Shown piece after piece: positions 18,755-28,654 of a stretch of 64,000 nucleotides of DNA. Below the pieces are notes generated by a model. That model ran no database searches, had not been told where the DNA came from, and saw nothing but the letters and a program-made list of their open reading frames with translations. Position 1 is the first letter of the stretch, and each line of letters begins with the position of its first letter. Source of the stretch: Mycobacterium basiliense (lineage in GTDB: Bacteria > Actinomycetota > Actinomycetes > Mycobacteriales > Mycobacteriaceae); assembly GCF_900292015.1 (NCBI RefSeq), contig NZ_LR130759.1:1922001-1986000 (forward strand). The letters run 5' to 3'. The position numbers and the translations under genes were made by a program.

Positions 18755-20497
18755 ATTACCCGGATGTCCGAGCTGTTCCTGCGTACTTTGCGTGACGACC
18801 CCGCCGACGCCGAAGTGCCGAGCCACAAACTGCTGATTCGCGCCGGATACATCCGGCCCGTGGGACCCGGGCTCTACAGCTGGCTGCCGCTGGGGCTCCG
18901 CGTGCTGCGCAACATCGAACGTGTCGTGCGCGAGGAGATGAACGCGATCGGTGGCCAGGAGATTTTGTTTCCCGCGCTGCTGCCGCGGGCGCCGTATGAG
19001 ACGACGAACCGCTGGACCGAATACGGCGACGGGGTCTTCCGCCTGCGGGACCGCCGCGGCAACGACTACCTACTTGGCCCGACGCACGAAGAACTGTTCA
19101 CCCTGACCGTCAAGGGCGAGTACAGCTCCTACAAGGACTTCCCGCTGACGCTGTATCAAATTCAGATCAAGTACCGCGACGAGGCGCGGCCACGGGCGGG
19201 TATCCTGCGTGCCCGAGAGTTCGTCATGAAGGACTCCTACTCCTTCGACACCGACGCTGCCGGGCTCAAAGCGTCTTACCACGCCCACCGGGAGGCCTAC
19301 CAGCGCATCTTCGATCGACTGCAGGTGGGCTATGTCATTGTGTCGGCGGTGTCCGGCGCAATGGGCGGCAGCGCCTCCGAGGAATTCTTGGCCGAAAGCC
19401 CGATCGGCGAGGACACCTTCGTGCGGTGCCTGGAATCCGGTTACGCGGCCAATGTCGAGGCGGTCGTCACCTCGCGCCCCGAGAGCCTGCCGATCGAGGG
19501 GCAGCCCGAAGCGGTTGTTCACGACACCGGTGATACCCCCACCATCGCCACCCTGGTCGACTGGGCGAACCAGGCGGGTCTGGGGCGCACGGTGACCGCC
19601 GCGGACACCCTGAAAAACGTCCTGGTCAAAGTCCGCCAGCCGGGCCAGGACTGGGAGCTGCTCGCCATCGGTGTGCCTGGCGACCGGGAGGTCGACGACA
19701 AGAGACTGGGGGCGGCGCTGGAACCGGCGGAGTTCGCCTTGCTCGACGACAGCGACTTCGCCAAATACCCCTTCCTTGTCAAGGGCTATATCGGCCCGAA
19801 CGCACTACAGAAGAACGATGTGCGCTATCTGGTCGACCCACGCGTGGTCGACGGCAGCAGCTGGATCACCGGCGCCGACGAGCCCGGTCGGCATGTGGTG
19901 GGCTTGGTCGCCGGGCGCGACTTCACCGCCGACGGCACCATCGAGGCCGCCGAGGTGCGTGCGGGCGATCCCTCCCCGGACGGGGCCGGTCCGCTGGTCA
20001 TGGCGCGCGGTATCGAGATAGGCCACATCTTCCAGCTGGGTCGTAAGTACACCGACGCGTTTGCCGCCGACGTGCTCGGCGAGGACGGCAAGCCGGTGCG
20101 GCTGACCATGGGCTCCTACGGGATTGGGGTGTCGAGACTGGTCGGCGTGCTCGCCGAGCAACATCACGACGAACTGGGCCTGCGCTGGCCGTCGGCGATT
20201 GCTCCGTTCGACGTTCACCTGGTGATCGCCAACAAGGATGCGCAGGCTCGTGCCGGAGCCACGGCCCTGGCCGACGAATTGGATCGGTTGGGTGTTGGGG
20301 TGCTGCTCGATGACCGCCAGGCGTCGCCCGGCGTCAAGTTCAAGGACGCCGAGCTGCTGGGGATGCCGTGGATCGTCGTGGTGGGACGCGGCTGGGCCAA
20401 CGGCGTGGTCGAACTGCGTGACCGGTTCACCGGGCAGACCCGTGAGCTGGCGATCGACACCGCCGCGGTGGACATCACGACGGCCGTATCTGGTTAG
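18752..20497 (+). CDS. proS: ProS, prolyl-tRNA synthetase (bacterial type), 581 aa
   Basis: ProS charges tRNA-Pro. It is a class II synthetase with motif 2 in [25 protein letters not shown] sequence (seen as [10 protein letters not shown] and [11 protein letters not shown]), an INS editing insertion between motifs 2 and 3 (about residues 225-405), and the C-terminal anticodon-binding domain ([10 protein letters not shown] onward). I chose GTG 18752 because the protein then begins MITRMSELF as in H37Rv; the ATG at 18764 is an alternative. It converges with the LuxR-type gene 13 bases downstream. Confidence 0.96.
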   Translation: MITRMSELFLRTLRDDPADAEVPSHKLLIRAGYIRPVGPGLYSWLPLGLRVLRNIERVVREEMNAIGGQEILFPALLPRAPYETTNRWTEYGDGVFRLRDRRGNDYLLGPTHEELFTLTVKGEYSSYKDFPLTLYQIQIKYRDEARPRAGILRAREFVMKDSYSFDTDAAGLKASYHAHREAYQRIFDRLQVGYVIVSAVSGAMGGSASEEFLAESPIGEDTFVRCLESGYAANVEAVVTSRPESLPIEGQPEAVVHDTGDTPTIATLVDWANQAGLGRTVTAADTLKNVLVKVRQPGQDWELLAIGVPGDREVDDKRLGAALEPAEFALLDDSDFAKYPFLVKGYIGPNALQKNDVRYLVDPRVVDGSSWITGADEPGRHVVGLVAGRDFTADGTIEAAEVRAGDPSPDGAGPLVMARGIEIGHIFQLGRKYTDAFAADVLGEDGKPVRLTMGSYGIGVSRLVGVLAEQHHDELGLRWPSAIAPFDVHLVIANKDAQARAGATALADELDRLGVGVLLDDRQASPGVKFKDAELLGMPWIVVVGRGWANGVVELRDRFTGQTRELAIDTAAVDITTAVSG

Positions 20498-20510
20498 ACG
20501 TGGTGCTTGC

Positions 20511-23500
20511 TCAGGTGCGGCTGCCGGCTTCTTTTGCGAGCTGAACTCGCGATGTCAGCCCGAGCTTGCTGTAGACGTGGGTCAGGTGGGTTTGTACGGT
20601 CCGATGCGATACGACAAGTCGAGTCGCGATGTCTTTGTTGGTCAATCCCTCGCCCACCAATCGCACCACGTCGAACTCGGCCGGCGTGAGCGATTCCCAG
20701 CCGCTGGTCGGCCGCTTGCGTCTGCCACGGAGTCGCTGGGCGTAGTCGATCGCCTCTTCGGTCGACAGCACCGCGCCCTCCGCCCAGGCGGCATCGAAGT
20801 CCAGCTCGCCCATCGCATCCCGCAGCGCGGTCACCGAGGCCTCGTAGCCGGCTTGGTAGACCCCGAAGCGGACGAGGCCGATGCGTTGCCGAATCGCCTC
20901 GGCGGCTCCGAATAACCTCGCCGCTTCGGTGTGACTTCCGGCGTCGCTGGCGAGGCCGGCAAGGCACTCGAGCACGTCGGGAAGGTCCACGTAGGCCCCA
21001 AGATCGGCCGCACAGGTCAGCGCGCGCCGGGCGTCGCGTTCGGCGTCGTCTCGTTTGCCTTCAGCGATTGCGATGCGGGTTCTCGCCGTCAGCGCCACCG
21101 CCAGGTGCCGGCCGGCCGCGGTCTGTACGGCTTCGTCGCTCCAGCGCCGCGCCGCGACGAGATCGCCTGCGGCAAGCGCGACCTGGGCACTGAACGCGCG
21201 CTGCACCGCTGTCGACTGCGGCATGGCCACGCCCAGGTTGTGCCATGCCGACTCACTGGCCTCTCGCGCGGTCACCACGTCGCCGGCGGCCAGGGCCGCG
21301 GTGGCCAACGCGGAGTAGCCCATCCCCGCGAAGTACTCGCCCAGCCCGGCGGCCTCCAGGGCCGCGTCGGCCGCCTCGCGCGCCGCGTCGATGTGACCTT
21401 GGTATGCCAAGGCGTAGCCCAGGCCTTGCAGGCTGTTCGCCCGGTGCATCACGTCCTGGGATTCCTCGGCCTCGTTCGCGACCTCGCGGAATTGCGCGAC
21501 GGCCCCGGCCAGTTCGCCCTGCATCAGCTGGGCGAACCCGAGACACAGTCGACACCACCGCGAGCGGGATCGATCACCGATGGCGTTAGCCAAATCGCGC
21601 CCTTCCTCCGCGGCTTTGCGCACCGCGATCGGGCGACCCGCCAGGATCGCATCGACCGCCTGGAAGGAAAGGATCTGGCTCAGTCGCCACCGGTCGTTGA
21701 TGCGGCGGGCCAGGCCGTGAGCCTCGTCGAAGTACGGCGCGGCCACCTCGACGGAGGCACCAACGACGGAGATGAGGCCGCAGGCCGTAAGGGCACGGGC
21801 CAGCAGGGCCGTGTCTTTGACTTCGCGCGCGATAGCCAGAGCCTGTTGGGCCTGTGCCATGCCCGCGGTTGCGTCGACAAAGATGTCCAGCATGGCCCGG
21901 TCGGCCAGCGCCCGGGCGCGCACCGCGGGTGCAATCGCGTAAATATCGTGGTCCGTGTCGGCAAGTACGGTGTCGAACCAGGTCCGTCCCTCTCGGATGC
22001 GCCCGCGTGTCAACCACACCGGCTGCAGCGAGGACGCCAGCGTCAACGCGATCTCGATGTCTGCTTTTTCGCGACTCCACCCGAAGGCGGCGCGCAGGTT
22101 GTCCATCTCGGTATCGGCCTGCTCGATGTGGCGTTGGTAGTCGGCGCTGTCCGGGACGTCGAGCAGGCCGGCCAGCATCGCGTAGTGGTCGCGGTGGCGC
22201 ATCCGTACGTCGTCGGCATCGCCGGACTCGTCGAGCTTTTCCAGCGCGTACTGGCGCACGGTTTCCAGCAGCCGGTAGCGCGTGCGACCGCCGCTGTCGT
22301 CGGCGGCCACTAGCGACTTGTCGACGAGCAGCATGAGTTCGTCAAGTACTTGATAGCGCTGGACATGCGCGCCCCCCGCGACCGCTTGTGCGGCGTCCAG
22401 GGTAAAGCCACCGACAAACACTCCCAGGCGGCGAAACAACGCCCGCTCATGCTCGCTGAGGAGCGTGTGCGACCAATCCAGCGAGGCCAGCAGCGTTTGT
22501 TGGCGAGCCATCGCGGTGCGCGCGCCGCCGGTCAACAGTTGGAACCGATCACGCAAACCATCGATGATCTCGCCCAGGGACAGCCCCCGCACCCGGGCCG
22601 CCGCCAGCTCAATCGCCAACGGCAAGCCGTCCAACCGTTCGCAGATCTCGACTACCGCGGTGGCATGGTCACCAATGAGGCGGAAATCCGGCCGGACCCG
22701 TCGAGCCCGATCGCAAAACAACTGGCAGGCTTCGTCGCTCACCGGCAGTGAGCGCACCCGCCAGCGCACCTCGCCCGCAATACCGAGCGGCTCACGACTG
22801 GTCGCCAGCAGGGACACGCCCCGACACGTTTCCAGCACGGCCACCACCAACGCGGTGGTCGCATCGAGCAGATGCTCACAGTTGTCCAGCAATAACAGTG
22901 CTCGACGCGCGCGCAGGAACGACAGGATTGTGTCGGTGATGGGGTGGCCGAGCTGATCGCGCAGGCCCAGCGCACGTGCCAGGGTGGCCGGTACCAGATC
23001 AGGGTCGGTGATCGGTGCTAGATCCACATACCACGCACCGCCGAACTCGCCGGCGGCCTGAGCGGCCACTTGCACCGCCAGCCGTGTCTTGCCGACGCCG
23101 CCCACGCCGGTCAGGGTGACCAATCGGTGGTCGGCCACGAGCCGGCGGACTTCGTCGATCTGCGCGGCGCGCCCGATGAAGCTCGTGAGCTGTACGGGAA
23201 AGCCGTGCGCCACATCGACATCGGTGGTCCGCAAGGTGGTCCGCAGGGGCGGGAATTCGATCTGCAGATCCGGATGACAGAGCTGCACCACTCGCTCGGA
23301 ACGACGAAGGTCGCCCAGCGGGTGGTTCCCCAGGTCGATCAACCAGGCTCCGTCGGGCAGTCGATCGACGGTCAGGTCCTCGGTGGCACCCGAGAGCACC
23401 GTTTGGCCCCCATGCGCCAGATCACGGAGGAGAGTGGCCTGGTTGACGGTCGGGCCGGTGTAGTAGCCCGCCTGGTGCAGCTCCGCCTCGCCGGTGTGCA

Positions 23501-23780
23501 CCCCGATGCGCAGCCGGATCGGGGCCAACTGAGCTCGCTGCAACGCCAGCGCGGCGGCTACCGCGTCCGAGGCGCGCGCAAAAGCGATTACGAAACTGTC
23601 GCCCTCGCCCGGCTCGACCGGCAGCACCCCGTCATGGGATGCGACCGCGTCGGACTGTGCTGCGTGGAGGCGCGTGACTGCAGCACGCATCTCGGCAGGT
23701 TGAGTTCCCCAAAGTCGGGTTGATCCCTCAACATCAGCCAGTAGCAGTGTCACCGTGCCTATCGGCAGCAACTTGCTCAC
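20511..23780 (-). CDS. Multidomain regulator: cyclase-like domain, NB-ARC ATPase, TPR-like region and LuxR HTH, 1089 aa
   Basis: The protein resembles the mycobacterial Rv0386/Rv1358/Rv2488c group. Residues 1-170 are a class III nucleotidyl cyclase domain with metal aspartates D16 (LADVEGST) and D61 (GEGDSF). An NB-ARC/STAND ATPase follows, with the P-loop GVGGVGKT at 225-232 and Walker B LLLLDNCEH. The middle is an alpha-helical, Ala/Arg-rich repeat region, and the last 65 residues are a LuxR/GerE helix-turn-helix (LTPAEFDVVRLVGEGLTNKDIA). In active cyclases the transition-state arginine lies four residues after a conserved asparagine; here N113 is followed by Leu at that place (VNQATLL), and position 57 is Pro. 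Cyclase activity may be lost. Its targets are unknown. I recall no such gene next to proS in H37Rv, so this is an accessory insertion. Confidence 0.9.
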   Translation of the reverse strand: MSKLLPIGTVTLLLADVEGSTRLWGTQPAEMRAAVTRLHAAQSDAVASHDGVLPVEPGEGDSFVIAFARASDAVAAALALQRAQLAPIRLRIGVHTGEAELHQAGYYTGPTVNQATLLRDLAHGGQTVLSGATEDLTVDRLPDGAWLIDLGNHPLGDLRRSERVVQLCHPDLQIEFPPLRTTLRTTDVDVAHGFPVQLTSFIGRAAQIDEVRRLVADHRLVTLTGVGGVGKTRLAVQVAAQAAGEFGGAWYVDLAPITDPDLVPATLARALGLRDQLGHPITDTILSFLRARRALLLLDNCEHLLDATTALVVAVLETCRGVSLLATSREPLGIAGEVRWRVRSLPVSDEACQLFCDRARRVRPDFRLIGDHATAVVEICERLDGLPLAIELAAARVRGLSLGEIIDGLRDRFQLLTGGARTAMARQQTLLASLDWSHTLLSEHERALFRRLGVFVGGFTLDAAQAVAGGAHVQRYQVLDELMLLVDKSLVAADDSGGRTRYRLLETVRQYALEKLDESGDADDVRMRHRDHYAMLAGLLDVPDSADYQRHIEQADTEMDNLRAAFGWSREKADIEIALTLASSLQPVWLTRGRIREGRTWFDTVLADTDHDIYAIAPAVRARALADRAMLDIFVDATAGMAQAQQALAIAREVKDTALLARALTACGLISVVGASVEVAAPYFDEAHGLARRINDRWRLSQILSFQAVDAILAGRPIAVRKAAEEGRDLANAIGDRSRSRWCRLCLGFAQLMQGELAGAVAQFREVANEAEESQDVMHRANSLQGLGYALAYQGHIDAAREAADAALEAAGLGEYFAGMGYSALATAALAAGDVVTAREASESAWHNLGVAMPQSTAVQRAFSAQVALAAGDLVAARRWSDEAVQTAAGRHLAVALTARTRIAIAEGKRDDAERDARRALTCAADLGAYVDLPDVLECLAGLASDAGSHTEAARLFGAAEAIRQRIGLVRFGVYQAGYEASVTALRDAMGELDFDAAWAEGAVLSTEEAIDYAQRLRGRRKRPTSGWESLTPAEFDVVRLVGEGLTNKDIATRLVVSHRTVQTHLTHVYSKLGLTSRVQLAKEAGSRT

Positions 23781-23960
23781 GCCCTCATCGCCTCACCGTG
23801 GTTCAGTCATGCTAGTCAGCCTGCGCTGACTGCGCATAACTCGACTGTGGGTGACACCGGCCAAAATGTGCCGGACCGAATGGTCGGCGATAGGCCCGGG
23901 CGCGAACCCGGTCGGGGCGTGCCTAGGCGATCAGCTGGCCGATGGCAACGCGATGCCAGG

Positions 23961-24584
23961 TCAGATCGCTTGCAGGTCCGCCAGCTCCTCGGTGAGGTAG
24001 CGCTGCAGGTTCGGGCCAATGGTTTGCGCGATGTGCTCGGCCGGCATCGACGCGAACGGCTCGATCTGAACCATGTAGCGGGCCATGACGACGCCCAGCA
24101 ATTGGGAGGCGACGAACTGCGCGCGGATCATGCCGGTGCCAGGTGGGTTGTCCACCCTGGCGCCCACCTCGGCGGTGACCACTTCCTGCAAGAAGGAGCG
24201 TGCCAGGCTTACGTCGCCGCCGGCTATCAGCGATCGTAGGCTGGCCATCAGCGCGGTGCCGGCTTCGGAGTCCCACAGCGGCAACAGCACCGACGGCAGT
24301 TTGAACCCGAGTTCTTCGACCGGGGTGTCCCGCATCGGTCCCAGCACCTGCATGGGGTCGATGGGAACGCGGATGGCAGCGGTGAAAAGCTGTTGTTTGG
24401 TTCCGAAGTAGTGGTATACGAGCGCGGCGTCCACTCCCGCGTTGGCCGCCACCGCCCGCACCGAGGTTCGGTCGATCCCGTTGCGCGCAAACAGCTCCCG
24501 AGCGCTGGCGAGAATTTGTTCGCGAGTGGTGGAGTTGGTGCCGCGGGGTCGTCCGCGTGGCCGGCGCGCTGTGTTGTCGGTCAT
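23961..24584 (-). CDS. TetR-family transcriptional regulator, 207 aa
   Basis: The N-terminal TetR helix-turn-helix covers about residues 18-65 (REQILASARELFARNGIDRTSVRAVA, then VYHYFGTKQQLF). The C-terminal ligand-binding domain is of the TetR_C_16-like type seen in many actinobacteria. I chose the ATG at 24584, which follows purine-rich GGGAAAGGA and CGGAG; an upstream in-frame start at 24656 would add a poorly conserved leader. It is the upstream neighbour of the large LuxR-type gene on the same strand, 180 bases away. The 624 bases before it contain direct repeats that could be its operator. Ligand and targets are unknown. Confidence 0.88.
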   Translation of the reverse strand: MTDNTARRPRGRPRGTNSTTREQILASARELFARNGIDRTSVRAVAANAGVDAALVYHYFGTKQQLFTAAIRVPIDPMQVLGPMRDTPVEELGFKLPSVLLPLWDSEAGTALMASLRSLIAGGDVSLARSFLQEVVTAEVGARVDNPPGTGMIRAQFVASQLLGVVMARYMVQIEPFASMPAEHIAQTIGPNLQRYLTEELADLQAI

Positions 24585-24875
24585 GGTGCTCCGTGGTCCT
24601 TTCCCTGCCGCATCAGGGCGGCCTAACGCAGCCGTAATCGCGAATCCCAGCTCCACGCTGATCTTGCGTAATGCGATTCCGGCTTGTTCCGAATAGGCAC
24701 GTGCCTGTTGCTATGCCTTCAGCGCGGGGGTGGCGGCCCGCGTGGCGGCTGGTGCGATATTGTCTTGGGTTTTTAATCCACCGCGGCTTTCGTTGCCGAA
24801 AGTCCGTGCTTTTGAATGTGTCAGGTGAGTGTGCAAATGCCATCGGCCACGACGCGTAAATTCACCAAGGGGGGT

Positions 24876-24921
24876 CGTAGGTCATTTGCTGATATGTGCG
24901 TAGGTCATACGTTGATACGCT
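24876..24921 (+). repeat. Two adjacent 23-bp imperfect direct repeats
   Basis: CGTAGGTCAT occurs at 24876-24885 and again at 24899-24908. Each is followed by a related tail that shares G, TGATA and a further G at the same offsets, giving two head-to-tail 23-bp units. Spacing of about two helical turns fits a protein-binding site; this is inference. Confidence 0.6.
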
Positions 24922-25044
24922 GACGCATTTTCCGCTGTGTGGCAGATGAACTGGGAAAAGGTGGCTTGATCTATCGTGAGTGGGTGGTCTCTGGAGTGGG
25001 GGGTGTGGCCACCGCTTAGTTGCCACCGGGCCGCACGCTGCGCG

Positions 25045-25075
25045 ATTTACAGCATTCTTGCATGTAATTTACAGC
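25045..25075 (+). repeat. Direct repeat of ATTTACAGC, 22 bp apart
   Basis: ATTTACAGC is found at 25045-25053 and 25067-25075, separated by AT-rich sequence. The period is again about two helical turns. Confidence 0.5.
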
Positions 25076-25208
25076 TTTTTCGCATTATTGACGGGCGTCT
25101 GGTTTTTGCGAGAAACGGCGCGATACAAATCGGTGCTCGGCCGGCGCATGCAAAGTCGGGTCGCAAAAAATCCCGAGAAAGGCATGCCCTAAAGGCATGT
25201 CCGGTTTG

Positions 25209-25697
25209 CTACTCGTTTCCGCCGGGAAAAGCGGCGGTGATCGGCCACGCGCCCAGCACCTTATTCCAGCGGGCGGCCATTACCGCGCTTTCGGTCAGGG
25301 CCGTCGCGGCGAACGCCCGATCGTCCGCGGTGTCGGCGTACTCGACCACCGCACGCCAGGCGGTCGCGCCGTCGCTCTCCATCCGGGCGGCCAGCCGTGC
25401 GGCGTCGGCTGCGCTGCGCACGTCGTTGGGCAACTGGTAGCCGGCGGCCGCGACCGGCGGGTTGACCTTGCGGGAGGCCAGCATGGCGATGACGTCGTCA
25501 CGACGTTGCCGGTGTTGGGTGAATGCCTCGACAACCAGGTCGTTGACGCTGGGCGGCGACAATGCCGACACGATGCCGTAGCCGTAGATCGTCGCGTGCT
25601 CAACCGCGAGCGCTTCGCTCAACGCGGCGGTGTCGCCCTGTTTTCCGGAGGGGGAGCGCTTCGGGCTGGCGCCGAAGCTCGGTTCCGATGAGGTCAT
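25209..25697 (-). CDS. Ferritin-like DUF4439 protein (Rv2844 homologue), 162 aa
   Basis: A conserved actinobacterial protein with a predicted four-helix ferritin-like fold (DUF4439). Helical blocks such as EALAVEHATIYGYGIVSAL and RMESDGATAWRAVVEYAD place Glu/His in helix positions, but metal binding has not been shown. The ATG at 25697 overlaps the stop of the preceding lipoprotein gene by 4 bases, so the two are co-translated and may work together at the cell envelope. Length equals that of H37Rv Rv2844. Confidence 0.82.
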   Translation of the reverse strand: MTSSEPSFGASPKRSPSGKQGDTAALSEALAVEHATIYGYGIVSALSPPSVNDLVVEAFTQHRQRRDDVIAMLASRKVNPPVAAAGYQLPNDVRSAADAARLAARMESDGATAWRAVVEYADTADDRAFAATALTESAVMAARWNKVLGAWPITAAFPGGNE

Positions 25698-26227
25698 ATG
25701 GATGGACCCCCAGGCGTGAGCGCGACCTTGTAGGACGCGGTGCACGAGGCGGCGACGGAGGCGAGCAGCCCGGCGCGGTAGCCCGACGAAGTGGCGACCA
25801 GACGACTGGCATCTTCGGCCGACTTGCGCAGTGAGTCGACCACGTCGGACAGCGGAGGGGGTGGAGGTGGCGGTGCCTCGGTCTCGCTGGGGCTGGCGCT
25901 TGCGCTGCTCGTCTCGCTGGTTGCCGATGCCAGCTTGCCGGCGGCCCGAGCGATTTCGGTGGCCAAGGCTCGCGCATGCGCGGCGCGCTGACTGGCGACC
26001 ACGGTCAGCGCGGCCGCGATCTGTGGGGGGTTTCCGATCGCTCCGGCGGCGGCCGAAGCCAACGCGCTGTCGCGGCGGGCCTGGTCCAAGGGCGCCAGAA
26101 GCTCTTCGACAGCGGGTGGCTTGGGCGGAGACTCGCCGCAGGCGGACACCACCACGCCTAGCGCGGCGAGCGCGGCACTGCCGGCGAGAACGTCCCGCCT
26201 GTTGACGCCGGCCACAGCTCTGAACAC
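25694..26227 (-). CDS. Putative Tat-exported lipoprotein (Rv2843 homologue), 177 aa
   Basis: The N-terminus carries twin arginines (NRRDVLAG, R10-R11), a hydrophobic stretch and a lipobox VSAC with the lipidation cysteine at residue 30, so the product is probably exported by Tat and anchored as a lipoprotein. The rest is Ala-rich and helical, with a Ser/Glu/Pro-rich linker including a run of eight prolines or so near residue 123. The GTG start is tentative. It is followed by the DUF4439 gene with a 4-base overlap. Function is unknown. Confidence 0.78.
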   Translation of the reverse strand: MFRAVAGVNRRDVLAGSAALAALGVVVSACGESPPKPPAVEELLAPLDQARRDSALASAAAGAIGNPPQIAAALTVVASQRAAHARALATEIARAAGKLASATSETSSASASPSETEAPPPPPPPLSDVVDSLRKSAEDASRLVATSSGYRAGLLASVAASCTASYKVALTPGGPSI

Positions 26228-26440
26228 AGCAACATCCTGCCATTGGGGCCAGCTTGGGCACGATCAGGGACGGCGAGCCGCGACCTCGACGACACGATCA
26301 ACGCTGCAGCTGCGATTCCTGGCGTATCGTTGGTAGCTGGTTTCCGTGAACCACCGGGCTTGCGCGCCGATGGGACGTCGGAAGCCGGCTGGCGGCGATA
26401 TCCGCCAACCGACCGAACAACTCAAGATGAGGAGCTCGCC

Positions 26441-26983
26441 GTGACCACCGGGCTACCTTCGCAGACGCAGGTGATCGAGCTACTCGGTGGTGAGTTTGCG
26501 CGCGCCGGCTACGAGATCGAAGACGTGGTCATCGACACCCGCGCCCGGCCACCGCGGATCACCGTGATCGCCGACGGCGACACCGCACTCGACCTGGACA
26601 CCGTAGCGTTGCTCTCGCGTGCTGCCTCGGGTTTGCTGGACGGCCTGGCTGACATTCGCGGCAGCTACACCCTTGAGGTCAGTTCTCCGGGGGTAGATCG
26701 CCCGCTGACCAGCGAGAAGCATTTCCGTCGGGCGCGCGGACGCAAGGTCGAACTCGCGTTGTCGGACGGATCGCAGCTGACCGGGCGAGTCGGCGAGGTA
26801 CGCAACGACCTGCTCGCGCTGGTGGTGCGGCGGGGCCGGGACTGGGCGGTCCGTGAAATTGCGCTTTCTTCGATTATTAAAGCTGTTGTGCAGGTTGAGT
26901 TTTCGCCGCCAGCGTCCGCGGAGATGGAGCTGGCGACCAAGTCCGAGGTGGGGCGGGCCGCTGGGACGGAGGCCGGAGCATGA
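26441..26983 (+). CDS. rimP: RimP, ribosome maturation factor, 180 aa
   Basis: RimP assists assembly of the 30S subunit. The protein has the N-terminal domain with the family block [23 protein letters not shown] and the C-terminal SH3-like part. GTG 26441 follows TGAGGAGC at 26428-26435, giving the family length; the open frame extends to 26243 but without similarity. It is the first gene of the rimP-nusA-ylxR-infB-rbfA-nrnA-dinF cluster and overlaps nusA by 4 bases. Confidence 0.93.
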   Translation: MTTGLPSQTQVIELLGGEFARAGYEIEDVVIDTRARPPRITVIADGDTALDLDTVALLSRAASGLLDGLADIRGSYTLEVSSPGVDRPLTSEKHFRRARGRKVELALSDGSQLTGRVGEVRNDLLALVVRRGRDWAVREIALSSIIKAVVQVEFSPPASAEMELATKSEVGRAAGTEAGA

Positions 26984-28023
26984 ACATCGACATGGCCGCG
27001 CTGCATGCGATCGAGGTGGACCGGGGCATCTCGGTCAACGAGTTACTCGAAACGATCAAATCGGCGCTGCTTACCGCCTACCGGCACACCCAAGGTCATC
27101 AGACCGACGCTCGCATTGAGATCGACCGCAAAACCGGCGTGGTGCGGGTGATGGCTCGTGAGGTGGACGACGACGGCAATCTGATCAGCGAGTGGGATGA
27201 CACACCCGAGGGCTTTGGCCGTATCGCCGCCACTACCGCACGTCAGGTGATGCTGCAGCGATTCCGCGACGCCGAGAACGAGCGCACTTTCGGTGAATTC
27301 TCGACCCGGGAAGGGGAGATCGTTGCCGGGGTGATCCAACGCGACAGCCGAGCCAACGCGCGCGGGCTGGTAGTGGTGCGGGTTGGTAGCGAGACAAAGG
27401 CCTCCGAAGGTGTGATCCCCGCCGCTGAACAGGTCCCCGGCGAGAGCTACGAACACGGCAACCGGTTGCGCTGCTATGTGGTCGGTGTGAGCCGTGGTGC
27501 GCGCGAGCCGCTGATCACGCTCTCGCGCACCCATCCCAACCTGGTCCGCAAACTATTCTCGCTGGAAGTCCCCGAGATTGCCGACGGCTCGGTGGAGATC
27601 GTGGCGGTTGCCCGCGAGGCGGGTCACCGCTCCAAGATCGCGGTGCGGTCCAACGTACCCGGGTTGAATGCCAAGGGCGCCTGCATCGGACCCATGGGCC
27701 AGCGGGTCCGCAATGTGATGAGCGAACTCTCTGGCGAGAAGATCGACATCATCGACTACGACGAGGACCCGGCCCGCTTCGTGGCCAATGCGTTGTCGCC
27801 CGCGAAGGTGGTCTCGGTGTCAGTGATAGATCAGACCGCCCGGGCCGCCCGGGTCGTGGTGCCCGACTTCCAGTTGTCGCTGGCCATCGGTAAGGAGGGC
27901 CAGAACGCGCGGTTGGCGGCTCGGCTGACCGGGTGGCGGATCGACATCCGTGGTGACTCGCCGGGGCATCAAGCCGGCCAGCCGGAACATGGCACCAGCC
28001 ACGGAATGGCGCACGACCGCTAG
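26980..28023 (+). CDS. nusA: NusA, transcription elongation/termination factor, 347 aa
   Basis: NusA binds RNA polymerase and modulates pausing, termination and rRNA antitermination. An N-terminal polymerase-binding domain is followed by S1 ([20 protein letters not shown]), KH1 ([24 protein letters not shown]) and KH2 ([19 protein letters not shown]) domains. The C-terminal acidic repeats of E. coli NusA are absent, as in other actinobacteria. The ATG overlaps the rimP stop. Confidence 0.96.
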   Translation: MNIDMAALHAIEVDRGISVNELLETIKSALLTAYRHTQGHQTDARIEIDRKTGVVRVMAREVDDDGNLISEWDDTPEGFGRIAATTARQVMLQRFRDAENERTFGEFSTREGEIVAGVIQRDSRANARGLVVVRVGSETKASEGVIPAAEQVPGESYEHGNRLRCYVVGVSRGAREPLITLSRTHPNLVRKLFSLEVPEIADGSVEIVAVAREAGHRSKIAVRSNVPGLNAKGACIGPMGQRVRNVMSELSGEKIDIIDYDEDPARFVANALSPAKVVSVSVIDQTARAARVVVPDFQLSLAIGKEGQNARLAARLTGWRIDIRGDSPGHQAGQPEHGTSHGMAHDR

Positions 28024-28208
28024 CCGTGTGGGCGCGACCGCGCGGCAGTGCACATCGCCACCCGCCGCCGCCGCACAGCGGGGCGCATCCGGGTCCAGAT
28101 CCTGGGAAAGACCGGGAAAGAAGGGGCGATCGTTGTGCCGGCCCGCCGCGGCGGACAACGGTTCCCCGGGTGGTTCTAAGCATCGATCGGTTGACGCTAG
28201 ACTGAGCC

Positions 28209-28556
28209 GTGATCCAGCGCGAGCCTTCGGCCGTGGCGCACCGACGCCCGGAGAGTCCTTGCGGACCGGTGCGGACGTGTGTCGGGTGCCGGAAGCGAGA
28301 GCTGGCCGTCGAACTGCTTCGAGTGGTGGCTGAGTCGATCGGGAACGGCAACTACGCCGTGATCGTTGACTCGACCAGGTGTCTGCCGGGGCGGGGTGCG
28401 TGGCTGCATCCCGTACCGCAGTGCCTACAACAAGCGATCCGGCGGCGGGCTTTCACCAGAGCGCTGCGCATCACCGGTTCACCGGATACATCGACGGTGG
28501 TCGAGCACATTTGCGGTCCGAATGCGCTCGTCCCCACCGAGCAACAGAACAGGTAG
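28209..28556 (+). CDS. YlxR-family (DUF448) nucleic-acid-binding protein, 115 aa
   Basis: YlxR proteins lie between nusA and infB in many bacteria and bind RNA or DNA; in B. subtilis one has been linked to RNase P. RTCVGCRKR near residues 22-30 and the basic GRGAWLHP block are the family signature. The GTG at 28209 is preceded by TAGACT at 28198-28203, so this gene may also have its own leaderless promoter inside the operon. Homologue of Rv2840c. Confidence 0.88.
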   Translation: MIQREPSAVAHRRPESPCGPVRTCVGCRKRELAVELLRVVAESIGNGNYAVIVDSTRCLPGRGAWLHPVPQCLQQAIRRRAFTRALRITGSPDTSTVVEHICGPNALVPTEQQNR

Positions 28557-28654
28557 CAACGAACATGAGCACAACGTGAAGTCCCGATGACAATGCGTCA
28601 TAGCTAAGACCCGAGGCGCGGCCCACGACTGTCGCCTCATAGACAGGAGATGTA

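Larger units (their letters stand above)
24585..25208. other. AT-richer intergenic region with direct repeats
   Basis: This 624-base stretch lies between the TetR gene and the Rv2844-like gene. It is clearly richer in A and T than its surroundings, notably 24860-24960 and 25040-25130. Two sets of direct repeats occur (separate entries). A frame at 24980-25192 on the plus strand encodes 70 residues with a hydrophobic middle but lacks a ribosome site and a recognisable family, so I do not call it. Confidence 0.5.

Noticed and set aside
20931..22313. Plus-strand frame of 460 codons opposite the LuxR-type regulator
   Set aside because: No domain similarity; the regulator on the minus strand has continuous domain structure over the same bases.
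24980..25192. 70-codon plus-strand frame with a hydrophobic middle
   Set aside because: No ribosome site, no family, and the hydrophobic residues come from local AT-richness.
25209..26261. Single 350-codon minus-strand frame covering the Rv2844- and Rv2843-like region
   Set aside because: The first part is out of frame with the lipoprotein gene, which has a signal peptide and lipobox in another frame. The real DUF4439 gene starts at 25697.
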